NCBI RefSeq assembly: GCF_030813505.1
Contig: NZ_JAUSUE010000008.1
Length of the DNA: 64,000 nucleotides
From: Pectinatus haikarae
Lineage (GTDB): Bacteria; Bacillota; Negativicutes; Selenomonadales; Selenomonadaceae
Strand: one strand, 5' to 3'
In this document: positions 25,355-34,185 of the stretch, in pieces
How positions within the stretch are numbered: the stretch's first letter is position 1
Layout: each line of letters begins with the position of its first letter
Notes under the pieces: generated by a model
Told to the model about the DNA's origin: nothing
The model's input: the letters and a program-made list of their open reading frames with translations, nothing else
The model's database searches: none
Position numbers and translations under genes: made by a program

Positions 25355-25433
25355 CCCCTTTTGTTTGAACTGATCCTTATGAGTTAGACTGAAAATCTAG
25401 CTTATAGGGATCGGCTCGACAAAAGGGGTTTTT
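25355..25433. terminator. long bidirectional terminator between metA and polA
   Basis: Outer stem CCCCTTTTGT / ACAAAAGGGG (25355-25364 with 25419-25428) followed by TTTTTAT. An inner imperfect stem GATCCTTATGAGTTAGA / TCTAGCTTATAGGGATC fills the loop. It serves both converging genes. Confidence 0.8.
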
Positions 25434-25447
25434 ATATTGAATAAAGA

Positions 25448-28090
25448 TTATTTTGTCTGGGCCCAGTCAATTCCGGTGTTTATGTCTATGGTCAGAGGTA
25501 CTTTCAATTCTACTATATTCTGCATGGTTTCATACAGGATGTTTTTTAATGCGGGAACTTCCGCTGCCACAGCTTCAATTACCAATTCATCATGAACTTG
25601 AAGGAGTATGCGGCTTTTTAATTTTTGAGCGCGGATTTTCTCCCAGGTCGCTATCATGGCCATTTTTATTATATCTGCCGCAGTGCCCTGTATCGGAGTA
25701 TTCATAGCCATTCTTTCATTCTGCATGCGTATATTATGGTTGGAGCTTTTTATCCCGGGCAGATATCGCCGTCGACCAAATAATGTGGTAGTGTAACCTT
25801 TTTGATGTGCTTCTTCCACTATGTCGTCCAGGCATTTTTTCACGCCGTTATATTTGGTAAAGTAGCTGTTGATATACTCTGCGGCTTCCTGGCGGGAAAT
25901 ATGAAGTTCCTGAGCAAGTCCATAATCACTTTTGCCGTAGACAAGGCCAAAATTTATAGCCTTAGCGCGGCGGCGCAGTTCGGAGGTTACTTCATCAAGC
26001 GGAACACCGAATACCTCTGAGGCTGTTCGGGAGTGAATGTCCTGCTCCAGCTTGAAGGCCTCTATGAAGTTTTTATCATCAGACATATGCGCTAAAATAC
26101 GCAGTTCTATTTGAGAATAATCGGCAGAAAGAAAAAGATCATAATCTTTTGCAGGTTCGAACAGGCTGCGGATTTTTTTCCCTGCTTCGGTCCTGACGGG
26201 GATGTTCTGCAGATTTGGATCGGAGCTGCTGAGGCGGCCTGTGGCGGTCACTGTCTGATTGAAAGTAGTATGAATGCGATGAGTTTCGTTGTCGATAAGT
26301 TCATACATTGCATCCAGATAAGTACTTTTTAATTTGCTCCACATACGGTAGTCCAATATTTTTTCTATTATAGGATGATGGGGGCGCAATATCTCAAGTA
26401 CATCAGCATTTGTAGAATAGCCGGTTTTTGTCTTTTTCTGGACAGGAAGGCTCAGGTGATCAAAAAGTACTTCACCAAGCTGCTTGGGTGAATTTACATT
26501 AAATTCTGTTTCGGCCAGAAGATAGATATCACTTAGCAGATCGGCAATTATACTGCCTATGTCAGCAGACATATCTTTTAATTTTTGACTGTTAATATAG
26601 ACACCATATTTTTCCATGGATACAAGCACCTTTTCCAAAGGCAGCTCTGTACTTTCATAAAGCTTATAAAGATTTTTTTCCTGCAGGGAAGAAATAAGAA
26701 TATCAGTAATATGGCTGAAAGAAAATGCGTGCAGATAGTAGGAAGCTTCATATTCTAAGCTGGCATCGTCTTTTTTGAAATCATAAGGGAGAATTTCTTT
26801 ATCCAGATATTTTGCCGCCAGGCTGGTAAGTGTATAGTTATTGGCAGCGGGATCAATCATATAAGCAGTCAGCAGGATATCGACGACTTTGCCCGATGGT
26901 GAATACCCGCAATGCAGTGTATTTTTTAGATCGTAGGTTACTTTAGTAATTGAATCGTCAAGAAAAAGGTCATCAATATATCTGTAAAACTCAGAAACAC
27001 AGGGAATATACAGGACTGAATGATCATTTTCAGATGGTTGTTCTGCCATTATTCCCTGGCACAGTATATGGGGAACTTTACCTGAGAAAACCGGCAGATA
27101 CGCAAAAACACCAGAAGCTTTTATTTGACTTATCAAGGAAGCAATTGACGTTTTATCGACGGTAGTATAAGTGTAATCGTTATTTTCAACAACAGTTTTT
27201 TCAGATGAAGGTTCCGCGTAAAGTTTATTGAGGAATCGCCAGATACTTTTAAGCTCATATTCGTCACAAAAAGATTTGAGCTGGGACATGTCAGGGGTTA
27301 TGGCATATTTTTCTGCGGTAAAGGATAAATCCATCTCACAATTTATTGTAGCCAGCTTGTATGAAAGAAATGCCATATCCTTGTCAGCAGTGAGTTTTTC
27401 TTTTAGCTTTTTGCCGGAAATTTTGTCTATATTTGCATAGACACCTTCCAGAGAATCATATTCTGTCAGTAATTTCAGGGCAGTTTTTTCACCTACACCG
27501 AAAACACCAGGGATGTTATCGGACTTATCCCCCATCAGAGCCTTCAGATCAATCAGACGTTTGGGTTCAATTCCATATTTTTCTTTGAAGGCTGTGTCAT
27601 CAAAAATCTCCGTTTCAGTTATACCCTTTTTAGTCATAATAATTTTCAGGTTGGGACGTATAAGCTGGAGCGCATCACGATCACCTGTTATTACAAGAGA
27701 CTCGACACCATCAGATGCGGCTTTGGTAGCAAGTGTGCCGATTATATCGTCGGCTTCATAATTATCCACTTCGATAAAAGTGATACCCAGTGCTTTTGTA
27801 AAATTATGGAGCATAGGTATCTGACTGATGAGTTCGTCAGGTGTTTTGTCCCGGGTACCCTTGTAGTCTTTGAAAATTTCTGTGCGGAATGTGTGACGGC
27901 TTTTGTCGAAAGCTACCACAGCGTATTGAGGCTGCAGTTCATCAAGCAGCTTGAGGGCCATTTTGGCAAAACCCAAAATGGCATTGGTATATTTGCCGGA
28001 TTCTGTTGTTAAAAGAGGCAGTGCAAAGAAAGCTCGATACATCAAGCTGCTGCCGTCTATGATAACAAATCTGTTTTTTGTGTATTTCAT
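25448..28090 (-). CDS. polA: DNA polymerase I
   Basis: 880 residues. The 5'-3' exonuclease domain (1-290) is intact (FVIIDGSSLMYRAFFALP, VVAFDKSRHTFR, LMGDKSDNIPGVFGVGEKTA). The middle domain (about 300-490) has the 3'-5' exonuclease fold, but the DxE metal motif is absent (VFAYLPVFSG there), so proofreading is probably lost, as in Bacillus-type Pol I. The polymerase domain (500-880) has motif A FLSADYSQIELR, motif B RRRAKAINFGLVYG and motif C LLQVHDELVIEA. It acts in gap filling and Okazaki maturation. Confidence 0.97.
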   Translation of the reverse strand: MKYTKNRFVIIDGSSLMYRAFFALPLLTTESGKYTNAILGFAKMALKLLDELQPQYAVVAFDKSRHTFRTEIFKDYKGTRDKTPDELISQIPMLHNFTKALGITFIEVDNYEADDIIGTLATKAASDGVESLVITGDRDALQLIRPNLKIIMTKKGITETEIFDDTAFKEKYGIEPKRLIDLKALMGDKSDNIPGVFGVGEKTALKLLTEYDSLEGVYANIDKISGKKLKEKLTADKDMAFLSYKLATINCEMDLSFTAEKYAITPDMSQLKSFCDEYELKSIWRFLNKLYAEPSSEKTVVENNDYTYTTVDKTSIASLISQIKASGVFAYLPVFSGKVPHILCQGIMAEQPSENDHSVLYIPCVSEFYRYIDDLFLDDSITKVTYDLKNTLHCGYSPSGKVVDILLTAYMIDPAANNYTLTSLAAKYLDKEILPYDFKKDDASLEYEASYYLHAFSFSHITDILISSLQEKNLYKLYESTELPLEKVLVSMEKYGVYINSQKLKDMSADIGSIIADLLSDIYLLAETEFNVNSPKQLGEVLFDHLSLPVQKKTKTGYSTNADVLEILRPHHPIIEKILDYRMWSKLKSTYLDAMYELIDNETHRIHTTFNQTVTATGRLSSSDPNLQNIPVRTEAGKKIRSLFEPAKDYDLFLSADYSQIELRILAHMSDDKNFIEAFKLEQDIHSRTASEVFGVPLDEVTSELRRRAKAINFGLVYGKSDYGLAQELHISRQEAAEYINSYFTKYNGVKKCLDDIVEEAHQKGYTTTLFGRRRYLPGIKSSNHNIRMQNERMAMNTPIQGTAADIIKMAMIATWEKIRAQKLKSRILLQVHDELVIEAVAAEVPALKNILYETMQNIVELKVPLTIDINTGIDWAQTK

Positions 28091-28115
28091 TAAAAACTCC
28101 TGTGAAAATTATTTT

Positions 28116-29138
28116 TTAAAGAAGATGCATCTGCTTGCTTACTCCCTTTGCAGAAGGAAAAGCTTCTTTTGGAGCATCTGTACTGCTGTTTTTGATCAGC
28201 AGACGCAGAAATTCAGGACTTTGCCAGTCCCGTTGAAGATTGAATACTTTATCCACATCAAGTAAATTTATGTAGACAACGTCATTTTTTACTATTCCGG
28301 CAGAACTGCCGTATTTGCTGTTTAGCATCTTGGATTTTTCATCCCAATCAATGGAAAGATTTGCAGCGGCAGCCAAGGCATAAGCAGGAAGATATATCCC
28401 GCTGCCCGTTTTTACAGCTTTGAATGGGAGCATACGGTCTTCAAACGCTAAATTTATGGGAAAGCCGACATAATTGGCAGAGCCGTTTGCAAGGCTTATT
28501 TCTTCTCTTATAGAAGGGATATCAGCAAAATTTTCTACACCAAAAGTTTTTAACCTGTCGATGACGCTGCCGACCGTGAGGGCCTGTGTATTATATATAT
28601 CAGGATATATATAATATGCTATACTGCCATTACTGGCTTTTTCAACAACTAAACGATCATATATTATTTTTACCGGTGTACCAATTTCTACTTTGGGGAA
28701 AAGAGCTTCTATATTTTCTTCTTTGACACGCACACAGCCATTAGAAGTAAAACTGCCTATGGAAGAAGGGCGATTGGTGCCGTGTATCCCATAATTGCCG
28801 CCTATGCCTATCCAGCGATAACCCAGAGGATTATCTTCACCGGAAGGAATCTGAACGGAGAGGTCATCAGGATCTATCCAGGTAGGATTTATTTCCTTGT
28901 CAATGACTTTGAAATTCCCTGTCGGAGTAGGGGTAGCGGGTTTACCGACGGCAACGGGGTAAGCTGCTGTACAGATGTCATTATTGTAAAGTCTTATCCA
29001 TCGAGCAGGGATGTTTATCAGCAGTCGGACAGGATCGACTGCCGGAGCGGCACTGTCTTGTTCCTGTGCATTGGTATGAGACAGTGGAGTGAAAAAAACA
29101 AAAAAAGCATAAAAAATGATAATAAAACAGCGTATCAT
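28116..29138 (-). CDS. L,D-transpeptidase with C-terminal amine-oxidase-N-like domain
   Basis: About 340 residues from the ATG that gives a signal peptide (MIRCFIIIFYAFFVFFTPL); a longer frame opens 33 codons upstream. The YkuD domain (about 40-170) has the active-site motif HGTNRPSSIGSFTSNGCVRV with catalytic Cys. The last ~130 residues resemble a copper-amine-oxidase N-terminal-like domain (ILPAY-type repeats around SGIYLPAYALAAAANLSIDW). It makes 3-3 peptidoglycan cross-links or attaches proteins in the periplasm. It lies 25 bases downstream of nothing on its strand and is followed by polA, which it may share a transcript with. Confidence 0.9.
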   Translation of the reverse strand: MIRCFIIIFYAFFVFFTPLSHTNAQEQDSAAPAVDPVRLLINIPARWIRLYNNDICTAAYPVAVGKPATPTPTGNFKVIDKEINPTWIDPDDLSVQIPSGEDNPLGYRWIGIGGNYGIHGTNRPSSIGSFTSNGCVRVKEENIEALFPKVEIGTPVKIIYDRLVVEKASNGSIAYYIYPDIYNTQALTVGSVIDRLKTFGVENFADIPSIREEISLANGSANYVGFPINLAFEDRMLPFKAVKTGSGIYLPAYALAAAANLSIDWDEKSKMLNSKYGSSAGIVKNDVVYINLLDVDKVFNLQRDWQSPEFLRLLIKNSSTDAPKEAFPSAKGVSKQMHLL

Positions 29139-29430
29139 TAAAAATTCAACTCTTTTCCTAAATATCCAATATAAGTCTAACATAAAATATATCATATTTA
29201 AGCCGTTATTCCAATTGCTAATAAAGAGATGAATCACAGAAAAGACATTATCTTTTCTGTGGACAATATAGTTTAAAAATATTATAATAAACGCAAGTTT
29301 AATATAAACTAAGGGGTATTATACGCATATAAGCAGTAAATTATATATAACACACAGTATTGCTGCCATGCCGCATGGGCAGGAGATATTTTAGTACTGT
29401 GCATATACCACAATTTTGGGAGGCACTCTG

Positions 29431-30486
29431 ATGGAAAAAAGGCTGGATCCGGATTCTTTTGATTTTCCTGTAGAAAAAATAAAAAAAGGGCTTTACAGCG
29501 ATATTTATTTTCTGCGTACGCAGGCTATACTTGAGCAGGGCGGAATTAATTCGCATGTTACGGTGCAGGTTTTTCAGCGTGATTATGCAATGCTTTGTGG
29601 TATTGATGAAGCTATTGCTCTTATAAAACGATGTTCATATAATCCAAAGGAATTAAAAATAAGGGCTCTGCACGACGGTGATATGATAGCGCCATGGGAA
29701 ACGATCATGACAATTGAGGGAAATCTGGCAGACTTTATACATTTAGAAACTGTCTATCTTGGCACATTGGCCCGCCGTACTAAAATAGCTACGAATTGCC
29801 ATCGCGCGGTTGAGGCAGCCAATGGCAAGCCCGTATTATTTTTTCCTTCACGCTTTGATGAGTATACGGTACAGGAAGGAGACGGATATGCAGCGAAGGT
29901 CGGAGGCATGAGTAATGTTTCTACTCCTGCTAATGCTATGTGTTGGGGGATTGAGGCTGCAGGTACTATCCCGCATGCTTTGATAGCTGCTTTTGGCGGT
30001 GATACCTTAGCGGCGACAAAAGCCTTTGACAAATATATGGATCCGGAGATAAGCCGTATAGCACTTGTTGATTTTAATAATGACTGTGTGAATACGAGTC
30101 TGGCGCTGGCTCGTGAATTAGGAGATAAATTAGAAGGTGTGAGACTGGATACATCTGATAAAATGGTTGATGTGTCCCTTATAGGACAGATGGGACATTT
30201 TAAACCAACCGGAGTAAATGAGCAGCTTGTGCGCAATGTACGTGAAGCACTTGACAGGGAAGGGTTTGGTCATGTGAAAATAATTGTGTCGGGCGGATTT
30301 AATCCTGAACGCATACACCTTTTTGAACAAAATGGTGTACCAGTCGATATTTATGCTGTCGGAAGCAGTATTTTTGCTACAAATGTAGACTTTACAGCAG
30401 ATGTAGTTCTGCTTGACGGGAAATCATGTGCAAAGGCGGGACGTCAATATATGGACAGTGATCGTCTTGAAAAAGTGGAAATGTAG
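29431..30486 (+). CDS. pncB: nicotinate phosphoribosyltransferase
   Basis: About 351 residues; ATG 29431 preceded by TTTTGGGAGGCACTCTG. It converts nicotinate and PRPP to nicotinate mononucleotide in NAD salvage. Supporting motifs are KKGLYSDIYFLRTQ at the N-terminus, FFPSRFDEYTVQEGDGYA and the central GIEAAGTIPHALIAAFGGDT and LVDFNNDC; the C-terminal IIVSGGFNPERI forms the phosphate site. Length matches the short bacterial NAPRT type. The gene symbol is the usual one for the enzyme; the sequence belongs to the NAPRT branch rather than the E. coli-like one. Confidence 0.9.
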   Translation: MEKRLDPDSFDFPVEKIKKGLYSDIYFLRTQAILEQGGINSHVTVQVFQRDYAMLCGIDEAIALIKRCSYNPKELKIRALHDGDMIAPWETIMTIEGNLADFIHLETVYLGTLARRTKIATNCHRAVEAANGKPVLFFPSRFDEYTVQEGDGYAAKVGGMSNVSTPANAMCWGIEAAGTIPHALIAAFGGDTLAATKAFDKYMDPEISRIALVDFNNDCVNTSLALARELGDKLEGVRLDTSDKMVDVSLIGQMGHFKPTGVNEQLVRNVREALDREGFGHVKIIVSGGFNPERIHLFEQNGVPVDIYAVGSSIFATNVDFTADVVLLDGKSCAKAGRQYMDSDRLEKVEM

Positions 30487-30494
30487 GCGATAAT

Positions 30495-30578
30495 ATGATA
30501 GGCTTTGGCGATTTTTTAATTGTGCTATTGATAGGGGCCATGATAGTATACACGTTTGGTGACGATCTGTTTACTTGA
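30495..30578 (+). CDS. possible small membrane protein (27 residues)
   Basis: The short frame reads MIGFGDFLIVLLIGAMIV and then YTFGDDLFT, one hydrophobic helix. It starts eight bases after pncB. The ribosome binding site is weak (TAGGCGATAAT). Its composition is protein-like, but length alone cannot prove it. Confidence 0.35.
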   Translation: MIGFGDFLIVLLIGAMIVYTFGDDLFT

Positions 30579-30592
30579 TTTTAATGCGGGTA

Positions 30593-30621
30593 TTGACTGT
30601 ATATCAGGGTTTTATTATAAT
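30593..30621 (+). promoter_or_regulatory. promoter of the ZTP-riboswitch transcript
   Basis: TTGACT, 17-base spacer, TATAAT; transcription would start about 15-20 bases before the aptamer. Confidence 0.8.
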
Positions 30622-30642
30622 AGATGTGTAAAAGTGAATATG

Positions 30643-30745
30643 TAATGCAGGACTGACGGATAATGTGGAAATGACCACATGGACTGTGTTGCAGTGATAA
30701 GCCGACCGTCTGGGCAGGAGAAATATTCAGCTCAGACGGTTTTTT
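30643..30745 (+). ncRNA. ZTP (pfl) riboswitch with terminator
   Basis: 5' domain AGGACTGACGGA with hairpin ATGTGG/CCACAT (30663-30680), then the 3' domain GCCGACCGTCTGGGCA. The pseudoknot GACGG (30655-30659) with CCGTC (30706-30710) is a covarying form of the usual GGCGG/CCGCC pairing of the pfl motif. CCGTCTGGGC (30706-30715) can instead pair with GCTCAGACGG (30730-30739), which is followed by six T: a terminator that competes with the aptamer. This is the standard ON-switch layout for ZMP/ZTP, a signal of low 10-formyl-THF. It leads into the OFA-family transporter. Confidence 0.83.
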
Positions 30746-30800
30746 GTGTCTCACTTTATATTTCTCCTAAATGTTTTCTAGGAAAAGGAGAAAATATATT

Positions 30801-32015
30801 ATGAGAAATCGTTGGCTTATCGCTTTATCTGCAATTGGCATTCACATCTGCATAGGCAGTGTATATGCATGGAGTGTACTTACCAAACCGATAATGCAGC
30901 AGATGAATCTTTCCTTAAAGGAAACAACGTGGGCTTTTTCATTGGCAATTTTATTTTTAGGAATGTCGGCAGGTTTCTTGGGAAGCTTTGTTGAAAAATA
31001 CGGCCCTAAAAAAAGTGGGCTCATGTCAATGATCTTCTTCGGTATGGGAATGTTCGGCACGGCTATGTCCATAAATATGCATAATGTTTTGATGCTTTAT
31101 ATTTTTTATGGCGTGATAGGCGGTATCGGTTTGGGAATAGGATATATAACTCCTGTATCCACACTGGTAAAATATTTTCCCGACAAGCGGGGGTTTGCCA
31201 CAGGCCTTGCCATTATGGGCTTCGGTTTTGCCAGCCTTATAGCCGGACCGCTTATGCAGTATTTGACCGCTTCATATGGACTAGCAAAAAATTTTTTATT
31301 TTTGGGATGTGCATATATGCTCGTTATGGCTTTGTCATCGCTCTATTTGAAACCTCCTGCTGAAAAACCGGAGATAAAAAGTGCAATAAAAAGAAATGAA
31401 AAAGGACTGGATGCCCGGCAGGCCGTTCATACGTGGCAGTTTGCTGCTTTATGGTGGATTTTTTTTGTAAATATAACCTGCGGTATAGGATTATTGGCTG
31501 TGGCGTCACCTATGGCTCAGGATGTGGCAGGTATGACTCCTGAGATGGCAGCGTCGATGGTGGGGATAATAGGTCTGCTCAATGGGTTTGGGCGTATATT
31601 CTGGTCTACTGTTTCTGATTATATAGGCAGGGGCTTCACATATGCAGTATTTTTCATTATAGAAATAATTGCATTTTGGCAGCTTTCGGCGGTGAACGAT
31701 AGAATTTCTTTTCAGTTGATTGTTTTTCTTATAATAACATGTTATGGCGGCGGTTTTTCTTGCATGCCTGCCTATTTAAGCGATATCTTTGGTACACGGC
31801 AGCTTAGTGCTGTCCATGGGCGTGTTTTGACAGCCTGGGGAATGGCCGGGATAACCGGACCGGCATTAGTTTCATGGCTGCGTGAGATTACAGACGGTTA
31901 TGCGGCGACATTACAGTTTTTCGCTCTGTGTTTTGTATTGAATTTTATAATTGCAATAGTATTAAAATATAAAGGAAATACTTTGGATAAAAGAAAGTTG
32001 AATAAGTCTGTGTAA
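30801..32015 (+). CDS. OFA-family MFS transporter (oxalate/formate antiporter-like)
   Basis: About 404 residues from ATG 30801 (GGAAAAGGAGAAAATATATT upstream). There are twelve membrane segments. The start WLIALSAIGIHICIGSVYAW, the segment YGVIGGIGLGIGYITPVSTL and the motif KYFPDKRGFATGLAIMGFG are characteristic of the OxlT/OFA family. The ZTP riboswitch upstream links it to one-carbon/purine status, so formate or a related anion is a plausible substrate (inference). A strong bidirectional terminator follows. Confidence 0.88.
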   Translation: MRNRWLIALSAIGIHICIGSVYAWSVLTKPIMQQMNLSLKETTWAFSLAILFLGMSAGFLGSFVEKYGPKKSGLMSMIFFGMGMFGTAMSINMHNVLMLYIFYGVIGGIGLGIGYITPVSTLVKYFPDKRGFATGLAIMGFGFASLIAGPLMQYLTASYGLAKNFLFLGCAYMLVMALSSLYLKPPAEKPEIKSAIKRNEKGLDARQAVHTWQFAALWWIFFVNITCGIGLLAVASPMAQDVAGMTPEMAASMVGIIGLLNGFGRIFWSTVSDYIGRGFTYAVFFIIEIIAFWQLSAVNDRISFQLIVFLIITCYGGGFSCMPAYLSDIFGTRQLSAVHGRVLTAWGMAGITGPALVSWLREITDGYAATLQFFALCFVLNFIIAIVLKYKGNTLDKRKLNKSV

Positions 32016-32040
32016 TAATATTGATATATATTAATAAAAA

Positions 32041-32084
32041 ATGGTATGATTCAGCGAAACGTGCTGAATCATACCATTTTTTTA
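32041..32084. terminator. bidirectional terminator
   Basis: Perfect 15-base stem ATGGTATGATTCAGC / GCTGAATCATACCAT with T-runs on both sides, between the converging OFA and DASS transporter genes. Confidence 0.92.
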
Positions 32085-32104
32085 TTTATGGCACAGATAT
32101 CTAT

Positions 32105-33520
32105 TTACCAATAACCAAGTACTTTCCACCATACGCCGCCGATGCCAAGCCAGATTATGATATGCATCACAGATACGCCAAAGCCGATAGTCCACCATGT
32201 TTTTTGATCAATATAACCCGCACCAAAATATACCGGTGCAGGGCCTGTGCCAAAGTGTGTCAGGCAGCCGCATATATTTGCTGCAATGGCGACTACAAAT
32301 GCAGAAATAAAGGGTGGTGCTCCAGCAGCCGCACCGAGGGTGATCAAGGCAGCATACATTGCAGTTACGTGTGCAGACATGCTGGCAAAAAAATAATGAC
32401 TGTATAAATAAATAATAAATGATAGGACTACCGCAGTGATCATGCTTACACCGATCATCTGATTTTCAAGAATAGCAGCAAACCATGGTATAAATCCCAA
32501 TTTGTTCAGATAGTCAGACATGACTATAACGCCGCCAACCCAGATAAGCGTATCCCATGCTTTTTTTTCACTGATAACATCTTTCCAGGTCAAAACACGG
32601 CCTATTAGAAGAATGCATAATCCCATAAACGCTATCAGTGTGGTATCTAAATGAGTTATTGTTGTAGTAGCCCATAAAATTAAAAGCATTACAAAAACGA
32701 AGAGAAGAATTTTTTCTCTTATGCACATCGGTCCCATTTCTTCCAGTGCTTTATTGGCAATATTTTTTGCTTCGGGAGTTTTCTTTATTTCAGGAGGGTA
32801 GAATTTATAAAGGACATAAGGAATAATTATCAGAGCCGCTATGCCGGGGACAGAAGCTGCCACGAACCAACCGATCCATGTAATGTCAATATCGAAAACT
32901 TTTTTCGCCATAGCGACGGCTATGGGATTTCCTACCATTGCAGTTAAAAATAAGGCAGATACAACTAAATCAAGATGAAATATGCAGGCCATCAGATATG
33001 CTCCGAGCCTGCGCGGACTCTCATCAGCTTTCGAATCGAAAGCATGGGCCAGACTCTGCACGATAGGGAAAATCAGTCCGCCTGCCCGCGCTGAGTTGGA
33101 AGGAATAGCAGGTCCGATAATGACATCACTCAAAGCCAGTGAATAGACAAGCTTCAAACTGCTGTCACCGAAAGCTCTCATTGCCAGGTATGCTATACGG
33201 CGGCCAAGACCGGTTATAATGAATGCCCTTGCCAACAGGAACGCAGAGACAATCAACCAAACTGTATTGCCGCTGAAGGCTGATAATACCTGCGAGAATT
33301 TCATCACACCTGTTAACGCACACAACACCAGCGCGATCAGAGCGATAGTGCCCAGCTCTATGGGCTGCAGAATAAAACCTACTACTGTTCCTAAAAAAAT
33401 AGCAAATAAGTGCCATGCTGCCACACTTAACCCATCTGGCGGAGGAATTATAAAACCCACTGCGACTACGCCGATTGTAAGAACAGCACTGATGAATTTT
33501 TTGCTGCTTAAAAATGACAT
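32105..33520 (-). CDS. DASS-family (SLC13) anion transporter
   Basis: About 471 residues; ATG 33520 is preceded by TGAGGAGTGAGATC. There are twelve or so hydrophobic segments, with DASS features: the conserved SNSARAGGLIFPIV (an SNT-type substrate/sodium motif region), SALFLTAMVGNPIAVAMAKK and the second repeat HVTAMYAALI with GAPPF. Family members carry citrate, tartrate, succinate or other dicarboxylates, often as antiporters (CitT/TtdT-like). It is divergent from the citDEF-like operon, so it probably imports that pathway's substrate. Confidence 0.92.
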   Translation of the reverse strand: MSFLSSKKFISAVLTIGVVAVGFIIPPPDGLSVAAWHLFAIFLGTVVGFILQPIELGTIALIALVLCALTGVMKFSQVLSAFSGNTVWLIVSAFLLARAFIITGLGRRIAYLAMRAFGDSSLKLVYSLALSDVIIGPAIPSNSARAGGLIFPIVQSLAHAFDSKADESPRRLGAYLMACIFHLDLVVSALFLTAMVGNPIAVAMAKKVFDIDITWIGWFVAASVPGIAALIIIPYVLYKFYPPEIKKTPEAKNIANKALEEMGPMCIREKILLFVFVMLLILWATTTITHLDTTLIAFMGLCILLIGRVLTWKDVISEKKAWDTLIWVGGVIVMSDYLNKLGFIPWFAAILENQMIGVSMITAVVLSFIIYLYSHYFFASMSAHVTAMYAALITLGAAAGAPPFISAFVVAIAANICGCLTHFGTGPAPVYFGAGYIDQKTWWTIGFGVSVMHIIIWLGIGGVWWKVLGYW

Positions 33521-33909
33521 GATCTCACTCCTCAATATACGATTTTAAATTTTTGGAAAATTATTATCAATAATTCAAAGTAATTTTATGATATAAATAA
33601 TCAATGGAAGTGTAAAATATAAAAATATGATTGCTGACGATTAGATAATTTTATAAAATTGATATTTCAATGTTAACTCGGTCAATCATATAATGATTAA
33701 TATTTGCTATTATATTATTTGCTTTTTTTATGAATGAAAATTCAATTTTTAAATTTTACAGATATTTTTTTGTGTTTTATACTAAAAAATAGTAATACAA
33801 ATTAAAAATTCTATTATTATTCTTCAAACAGGATAAAGGCAAAATGAAATTTGGAATATATTTTAGAGGAAAGATCATTGGATAGTGATGATTTTTAGGA
33901 GGGGACGCC
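33521..33909. promoter_or_regulatory. AT-rich divergent promoter region
   Basis: 389 bases between the DASS gene and the citD-like gene, with no gene. Several AT-rich -10-like stretches are visible. The inverted repeat AATCAT-ATA-ATGATT (33684-33698) is a candidate operator, possibly for the LysR protein encoded at 36997. GGAGGGGACGCC just before citD is its ribosome binding site. Confidence 0.4.
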
Positions 33910-34185
33910 ATGATAAAAGTATTAAAAAAAACCGCCCAAGCAGGATTTGAAGAAAAAAATGACCTGATAGTAGAGGTTTCTCCACTGCAGGCTGAAAGCG
34001 GAATAATTATTGAATTGCAGTCACCGGTAAAGAATCAATACGGCAGTCATATTGAAACATTGATAAAAGATACGGTAGCAGCTGAGGGTTTTTCTGATGT
34101 TCAAGTCAACGTATCGGATAAAGGCGCATGGGATTATACGATAAAGGCAAGGATAATTGCCGCACTTGAAAGGGGGATGGCATGA
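33910..34185 (+). CDS. citD: citrate lyase gamma subunit-like carrier, lacking the modified serine
   Basis: 91 residues, the usual size. The fold signatures of the citrate lyase acyl carrier subunit are present: SPVKNQYGSHIETLIKDTV and VNVSDKGAWDYTIKARIIAAL. In known CitD the prosthetic group sits on Ser14 in 'GTLESxD'. The matching stretch here is GFEEKND, so Lys16/Asn17 stand in place of Ser. No serine occurs before residue 24. The protein may therefore not carry the phosphoribosyl-dephospho-CoA arm, or uses another residue. It overlaps the citE start by ATGA, so translation is coupled. The name reflects homology, not proven function. Confidence 0.85.
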   Translation: MIKVLKKTAQAGFEEKNDLIVEVSPLQAESGIIIELQSPVKNQYGSHIETLIKDTVAAEGFSDVQVNVSDKGAWDYTIKARIIAALERGMA

